Shown here: piece by piece, positions 16,598 through 20,370 of the stretch | How the letters are laid out: every line of letters begins with the position of its first letter | Numbering within the stretch: position 1 is the first letter of the stretch | Assembly: GCA_963520375.1 (NCBI GenBank) | Contig: CAUQQF010000026.1 | Location: 1-20,370 of the forward strand | Direction of reading: 5' to 3' | DNA from: JABCPE02 sp963520375 | Lineage (GTDB): Bacteria > Bacteroidota > Bacteroidia > Flavobacteriales > Weeksellaceae | Length of the DNA: 20,370 nt | The notes under the pieces: model-generated | Databases searched by the model: none | What the model saw: only the letters and a program-made list of their open reading frames with translations | What the model was told of the DNA's origin: nothing | Position numbers and translations under genes: made by a program

Positions 16598-16834
16598 TTA
16601 ATCTTCCAAATCGTCGTATTTCGCCAATTCTTCATCACACCATGCGAATGCTTCTTCTACTACTTTTGTAGCTTCATTTGCAACGGTTTCCTCATCATCT
16701 CCTTCCAAATCATCCAGCCATTCTACTTCTTCTTCCTCTACATTTAGGATAAATCTTGGATATTCTGTATGCACAACGAACAAATCCTCTGGAAATTCTG
16801 AATTATCTGCCATCAAAAACTTTGGTAATTTCAT
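16598..16834 (-). CDS. Small acidic protein of unknown function
   Basis: 78 residues, extremely acidic: long Asp/Glu runs such as VEEEEVEWLDDLEGDDEE and a C-terminal YDDLED. It starts MKLPKFLMADNSEFPEDLFVVHTEYPRFIL, a beta-rich, conserved-looking opening. There is no signal peptide or membrane segment, so it is cytoplasmic. I recognise the general look of a short conserved Flavobacteriia protein but no named family or role. A -7 box lies about 55 nt upstream and a terminator just after it, so it is a self-contained gene. Confidence 0.85.
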   Translation of the reverse strand: MKLPKFLMADNSEFPEDLFVVHTEYPRFILNVEEEEVEWLDDLEGDDEETVANEATKVVEEAFAWCDEELAKYDDLED

Positions 16835-16888
16835 AACTTTCTAATTTTTAAATTGTTTAACTAAAAATATATATCTTATAAGGTTTTG

Positions 16889-16896
16889 CAAAGTTA
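16889..16896 (-). promoter_or_regulatory. Promoter -7 box for the acidic protein
   Basis: The minus strand reads TAACTTTG, the same octamer found before oxyR, recA and in every CRISPR repeat. The leader to the ATG would be about 48 nt. No TTG at -33 is visible. Confidence 0.55.
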
Positions 16897-16930
16897 ATAA
16901 ATATAAATGTAGTTTCTCTAAAAAATATTT

Positions 16931-17773
16931 TTATTTTATTTTTTGTTGAGTAACGACAGATTTTGCTTTAGAAGTATTTTCAAGTGTAAGTAATTCTGTT
17001 TTTAATTTTAAATTAATAGTCATGTCTATATTCTGACTGGTAAAATAATTATTTTTCATGTCAAATAATAAGAAACCTTTTCCATCACCAGATGCAGACA
17101 AGTCCATATTTTTAACATTCTTATCTCCCATTACAAAATCTATCAATATATCAAAATAGGCTTCCTCTTTTTCTACTTTTAAGAGTTTATATTTTACATT
17201 CATTTTCATTTCTATATCGCCCATTTGCGGAATGCTTTGTTTATATGGTACAACAACATGAAAACTATCACCTATTTTTAGACCTTCTTTAGGAAAATCA
17301 GTATCTATTGCAGAAAATTGTTTAATCGATTCTATCAATATCTTCTTTGTATCTTCATCGATGTTTCCTTCTACATTCTTAACCTCCATTTTCTTACCAT
17401 TTATAATATCACCGCTCAATTTAACACCTTGAATGGGAGTTTTTCTGTTCACTTTCTCTCCATTAATTTCTGCTTCAGAAAAGTAATCGGTGTATTCTAA
17501 TACAAAAGGAATTTTGTTATCTTGTTTCTTCTGTGTAGAAATGGTGCTTCCTATGTTCATATTCATCTTCATTTTCACCTCATTCATTCCTATTTTATCT
17601 ATCACTTCCTTACTTCCCACAAACTTATACCCTCCATCCATATCTGTTTTTAATTTAATTAAATACTTTGAATTTGGATGATACTCATACTTAAAGAAAT
17701 ACCTTTTCTCCTGCCCAAAAACAAGCGATGCAGAAGTAATAAATAACAACAATACAAGTTTAAAAGCTTTCAT
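16931..17773 (-). CDS. Secreted protein, DUF6263-like
   Basis: 280 residues with a signal peptide (MKAFKLVLLLFITSASLVFGQ). The mature protein is Lys-rich and beta-strand-rich, with repeated MKMNMNIG-type stretches and the paired elements FPKEGLKIGDSF and QSIPQMGDIEMKMNVKYKL, which look like DUF6263 of Bacteroidota. The name is tentative and the function unknown. It begins 5 nt after the oxidoreductase gene, so both are likely on one transcript. No clear terminator follows it. Confidence 0.75.
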   Translation of the reverse strand: MKAFKLVLLLFITSASLVFGQEKRYFFKYEYHPNSKYLIKLKTDMDGGYKFVGSKEVIDKIGMNEVKMKMNMNIGSTISTQKKQDNKIPFVLEYTDYFSEAEINGEKVNRKTPIQGVKLSGDIINGKKMEVKNVEGNIDEDTKKILIESIKQFSAIDTDFPKEGLKIGDSFHVVVPYKQSIPQMGDIEMKMNVKYKLLKVEKEEAYFDILIDFVMGDKNVKNMDLSASGDGKGFLLFDMKNNYFTSQNIDMTINLKLKTELLTLENTSKAKSVVTQQKIK

Positions 17774-17778
17774 ATAAA

Positions 17779-18747
17779 TTATTTTTTATCAATTAGTTTC
17801 ATAATTTCCAAAGCCACTTTCAGCGCTTCTGTTCCATCTTCCAGACTTACCTCCACGGGCTTATTCTCGGTGATGGAGTTTGCGAAACTTTCCAATTCAT
17901 CTAGAATCGCATTATTCGGCTGAATATTAGGGTATTCGAATATGATTTGGTTTCTTTCGCCCTCTGCATTTTGGATAATCATATCAAAATCTGATGGGTT
18001 TTCTGGAGCTGGTTTCATACGGATAACTTCCGCTTTTTTCTCTAAGAAATCCACCGAAATATAGGCGTCTCTTTGAAAAAATCGGCTCTTTCGCATTGAC
18101 TTCATTGAAATTCGGCTTGTGGTAAGGTTCGCCACGCATCCATTCTCAAATTCTATTCTGGCATTGGCAATATCAGGCGATTTGCTAACCACACAGACAC
18201 CGCTTGCGTGGATATTTTTCACAGGAGATTTCACCAAAGAAAGCAAAATATCCAAATCATGTATCATCAAATCCAAAACCACAGAAACATCCGTTCCTCT
18301 CGGATTAAACTCGGCTAAACGGTGGATTTCAATAAATTTTGGTTCGCTGATAAACGGCTTCGTAGCGATAAATGCAGGATTGTAGCGCTCTACATGCCCT
18401 ACCTGCGCCCTGATTCCCTTTTCATTACAAAGCTGAATAATCTCTTCCGCCTGCTCTAAAGTCTGAGTTACAGGCTTTTCTATGAAAAAATCCAAGCCTC
18501 TTTCTATGGCTATTTTAGCATAGTCATGATGATAAAATGTAGGCGTCACAATATCCAGAACCTGTATTTTATCCAAGAGTTCATCCAAATTTTCATAAAA
18601 TTTATACCCAAATTCTGCTTCCAGCTTTTTTGAATTTTCTATATCTTTATCATGAAAACCCACCAAATCGTATTTTTCTGATTGGTTGAGCAATTTCAAA
18701 TGTATTTTCCCAAGATGCCCAGCACCTACTAAACCTGCTTTTAACAT
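17779..18747 (-). CDS. Gfo/Idh/MocA family oxidoreductase
   Basis: 322 residues from the chosen ATG. The N-terminus is a Rossmann fold with GAGHLG at 8-13, and the family EKP motif is at 90-92 (FFIEKPVTQTLEQAEEII), where lysine is the usual catalytic residue. An NAD(P)-linked sugar or polyol dehydrogenase reaction is usual, but the substrate cannot be read from sequence. An in-frame TTG ten codons upstream is ruled out because it lies inside the -7 promoter box. It leads a two-gene minus-strand unit with the DUF6263-like gene. Confidence 0.9.
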   Translation of the reverse strand: MLKAGLVGAGHLGKIHLKLLNQSEKYDLVGFHDKDIENSKKLEAEFGYKFYENLDELLDKIQVLDIVTPTFYHHDYAKIAIERGLDFFIEKPVTQTLEQAEEIIQLCNEKGIRAQVGHVERYNPAFIATKPFISEPKFIEIHRLAEFNPRGTDVSVVLDLMIHDLDILLSLVKSPVKNIHASGVCVVSKSPDIANARIEFENGCVANLTTSRISMKSMRKSRFFQRDAYISVDFLEKKAEVIRMKPAPENPSDFDMIIQNAEGERNQIIFEYPNIQPNNAILDELESFANSITENKPVEVSLEDGTEALKVALEIMKLIDKK

Positions 18748-18774
18748 TACTTTTTTGTATTTAAAAGATTTTGC

Positions 18775-18782
18775 CAAAGATA
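18775..18782 (-). promoter_or_regulatory. Promoter -7 box for the oxidoreductase
   Basis: The minus strand reads TATCTTTG, a perfect TAnnTTTG, about 27 nt before the ATG at 18747. It decides the start codon, since the longer frame would begin within the box. Confidence 0.6.
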
Positions 18783-18858
18783 AGAATTTTTTATTTTTTT
18801 CTTTATTCTATTATGATTTCTGGGATTTTATTTTGATGGAAATATTTTAAAAACAAAA

Positions 18859-18891
18859 TTGATAATATCTACTAAAATATTTGTAACTTTG
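18859..18891 (+). promoter_or_regulatory. recA promoter
   Basis: TTG at 18859-18861, a 22-nt spacer and TAACTTTG at 18884-18891, 19 nt before the ATG. The spacer is at the long end for Bacteroidota. No LexA-type palindrome was seen here. Confidence 0.6.
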
Positions 18892-18910
18892 AGGCAATAT
18901 TTGAACGAAG

Positions 18911-19918
18911 ATGAGTAATTTAGAAGATAAGAAAAAAGCACTGAGTCTAGTCCTAGAAAAAATGGACAAGACCTATGGAAAAGGAACTGTAATGAAGCTG
19001 GGAGACAGCGCAGTAGATGATACAATAGAAGTGATTCCGTCTGGTTCTTTGGGACTGGATATCGCCCTCGGTGTAGGCGGATATCCGCGAGGAAGAGTGA
19101 TAGAGATTTTCGGGCCTGAATCATCAGGGAAAACTACCCTTACACTACACGCCATTGCCGAAGCCCAAAAAGCAGGAGGAATAGCAGCTTTCATAGATGC
19201 AGAGCATGCCTTTGATAGAAGTTATGCTGCAAAATTGGGAATTGATTTAGAAAACCTTATTATTTCCCAGCCAGACAATGGAGAGCAAGCCCTTGAAATC
19301 GCGGACAACCTCATCCGCTCTGGCGCAATAGACATCGTAGTAATAGACTCTGTGGCAGCTCTTACTCCAAAAGCCGAAATAGACGGCGATATGGGAGATT
19401 CCAAAATGGGACTACACGCTAGACTGATGTCTCAGGCATTGAGAAAACTCACAGGAACTATCAATAAAACCAAATGTACCGTGATTTTCATCAACCAGCT
19501 GAGAGAGAAAATAGGTGTGATGTTTGGTAACCCAGAAACGACTACTGGTGGAAACGCCCTTAAATTCTACGCTTCTGTGAGAATAGACATCAGAAAAGCC
19601 AGCACACCGATAAAGGTAGGCGACGAAGCTGTAGGAAGCCGAGTAAAAGTAAAAGTGGTAAAAAATAAAGTAGCACCACCTTTCAGACAGGCAGAATTTG
19701 ACATTATGTACGGCGAGGGAGTTTCTAAAATCGGAGAAATACTAGATCTTGGTGTAGATTATGATGTAATCAAGAAAAGCGGCTCATGGTTCAGCTACGG
19801 AGACACTAAACTAGGACAAGGTAGAGATGCTGTGAAAGAACTTCTGAAAGACAATCCAGAGCTTACCGAAGAACTTAGCCAGAAAATAACCGAAGCGATT
19901 AAAAATAAAGAGAAATAA
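18911..19918 (+). CDS. recA: Recombinase RecA
   Basis: 335 residues. RecA forms filaments on single-stranded DNA, catalyses strand exchange and stimulates LexA-type self-cleavage. Walker A GPESSGKT is at 68-75, Walker B sits in IDIVVIDSVAAL, and the L2-loop region NQLREKIGVMFGNPETTTGGNALKFYASVR is complete. The C-terminus is shorter and less acidic than in E. coli (352 residues), as in many Bacteroidota. It is monocistronic, with its own promoter and a strong terminator, and the CRISPR array starts about 110 nt downstream. Confidence 0.98.
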   Translation: MSNLEDKKKALSLVLEKMDKTYGKGTVMKLGDSAVDDTIEVIPSGSLGLDIALGVGGYPRGRVIEIFGPESSGKTTLTLHAIAEAQKAGGIAAFIDAEHAFDRSYAAKLGIDLENLIISQPDNGEQALEIADNLIRSGAIDIVVIDSVAALTPKAEIDGDMGDSKMGLHARLMSQALRKLTGTINKTKCTVIFINQLREKIGVMFGNPETTTGGNALKFYASVRIDIRKASTPIKVGDEAVGSRVKVKVVKNKVAPPFRQAEFDIMYGEGVSKIGEILDLGVDYDVIKKSGSWFSYGDTKLGQGRDAVKELLKDNPELTEELSQKITEAIKNKEK

Positions 19919-19950
19919 ATCTTTTCATAATTATATTTAATTTTAATGGA

Positions 19951-19986
19951 AACGCCCTGATGAAAATTTTCATCAGGGCGTTTTTT
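19951..19986 (+). terminator. recA terminator, 32-bp perfect palindrome
   Basis: AACGCCCTGATGAAAA (19951-19966) is followed at once by its exact reverse complement (19967-19982), then more T residues. The arms are 16 bp with no unpaired loop in DNA. It separates recA transcription from the CRISPR array; the left side lacks a strong A run, so it works mainly for recA. Confidence 0.93.
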
Positions 19987-20026
19987 GTTCTATATTGCTT
20001 CTTCACTTCTTTTCAAATAAAAATTT

Positions 20027-20073
20027 ATCTAAAACTTAATATAAATTTCTTAACTTTGTGGATACATCACAGC
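20027..20073 (+). repeat. Degenerate first CRISPR repeat with intact 3' half
   Basis: Aligned to the 47-bp repeat, positions 24-47 are identical (24 of 24), while most of positions 1-23 differ; only AAATT (17-21) and scattered single bases match. The kept half holds TAACTTTG and the repeat 3' end next to the first spacer; the lost half is the part that would pair with tracrRNA. Confidence 0.9.
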
Positions 20074-20367
20074 GAATAGGAGCAGTAATAGGAGCAATTC
20101 TCTGTTGTGAGTTGCTTTCAAATTCTTTAACTTTGTGGATACATCACAGCTAAATAAAGACAGATTAAAGGGGAAAATTAGTTGTGAGTTGCTTTCAAAT
20201 TCTTTAACTTTGTGGATACATCACAGCTTCTGGTACATCAGAACACGACGACGATATAGTTGTGAGTTGCTTTCAAATTCTTTAACTTTGTGGATACATC
20301 ACAGCAAAAAAGTTATGTGTATATTAACTCAATCAGTTGTGAGTTGCTTTCAAATTCTTTAACTTTG
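20051..20367 (+). promoter_or_regulatory. Promoter embedded in every CRISPR repeat
   Basis: TAACTTTG, identical to the -7 boxes of recA and oxyR, occurs at 20051-20058, 20128-20135, 20205-20212, 20283-20290 and 20360-20367. In each intact repeat a TTG lies 20 nt upstream (for example 20105-20107), matching TTG-N17-23-TAnnTTTG. Transcription would start in the last 10 or so bases of the repeat and run into the next spacer. The degenerate unit keeps the -7 box but not the TTG. Confidence 0.7.
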
Positions 20368-20370
20368 TGG

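Larger units (their letters stand above)
20027..20370 (+). CRISPR. CRISPR array with 47-bp repeats, probable type II-C; continues past window
   Basis: Repeats at 20104-20150, 20181-20227, 20259-20305 and 20336-20370 (cut at 35 nt) are identical; a degenerate unit is at 20027-20073. Spacers are 30, 30, 31 and 30 nt, all different. The repeat begins GTTGTGAGTTGCTTTC and ends ATACATCACAGC; its ends GTTGTGA and TCACAGC can pair. A 47-bp repeat with 30-nt spacers and GTTGTG ends is typical of Cas9 type II-C arrays in Flavobacteriia, whereas Cas13b arrays in the phylum use 36-bp repeats. cas9, cas1, cas2 and tracrRNA are not in the window. The likely crRNA orientation is the plus strand, judged from embedded promoters. 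Confidence 0.95.

Noticed and set aside
18748..18777. N-terminal extension of the Gfo/Idh/MocA gene from a TTG codon
   Set aside because: The TTG falls within the -7 box TATCTTTG, so it would not be in the transcript; the Rossmann fold starts normally at MLKAGLVGAG.
19919..20026. A tracrRNA anti-repeat or cas gene fragment between recA and the array
   Set aside because: Nothing in this 108-nt gap complements the 5' half of the repeat; only the recA terminator and AT-rich DNA are present.
20135..20362. A 75-codon open frame running through the CRISPR array
   Set aside because: It is made of repeats and spacers; its peptide repeats because the CRISPR repeat repeats. No gene is supported.

Overview
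The window looks like a chromosomal segment from a low-GC member of the Bacteroidota, most likely class Flavobacteriia and probably Weeksellaceae-like; the family and genus are inference. Four things point there. There are no Shine-Dalgarno sequences in front of the genes. Promoters follow the Bacteroidota pattern TTG/TTTG-N18-22-TAnnTTTG. Signal peptidase I is long, and the DUF5683 protein sits next to parB. The CRISPR array has 47-bp repeats of the kind found with Flavobacteriia type II-C (Cas9) systems. No mobile element, rRNA or tRNA is visible.

Layout. Positions 2-1231 hold three tandem paralogues of a small exported protein; the first is cut by the window edge and the third overlaps gcvT by ATGA. 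gcvT (1228-2310) and a small secreted protein follow, then a two-way terminator shared with prmC on the minus strand. The prmC-parA gap contains two perfect inverted DnaA boxes in AT-rich DNA. Next comes a tight plus-strand run parA-parB-DUF5683-dapB, a terminator, an unknown protein plus lepB, rarA, gcvP with a consensus-like promoter, and a small lipoprotein. oxyR (both redox cysteines present) lies behind a long inverted repeat and two abutting -7 boxes. metK is preceded by a near-consensus promoter and a leader that resembles a SAM-II riboswitch. After the metK terminator there are three minus-strand genes: a 78-aa acidic protein, a secreted DUF6263-like protein, and a Gfo/Idh/MocA oxidoreductase. 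recA is on the plus strand and ends in a 32-bp palindromic terminator. The window closes inside a CRISPR array (20027-20370, continuing beyond the edge); cas genes and tracrRNA are not in view.

How the genes relate. Most are housekeeping genes: the glycine cleavage system (gcvT, gcvP), SAM synthesis (metK), lysine and cell-wall precursor synthesis (dapB), chromosome segregation (parAB), recombination and fork repair (recA, rarA), protein secretion (lepB), translation termination (prmC) and the peroxide response (oxyR).

The signals most worth following are four. Each CRISPR repeat contains a Bacteroidota promoter. The first repeat is decayed except for its promoter half. The DnaA-box pair lies beside parAB. 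The SAM-II-like leader lies before metK. The other intergenic spaces are short and show nothing beyond the sites listed.
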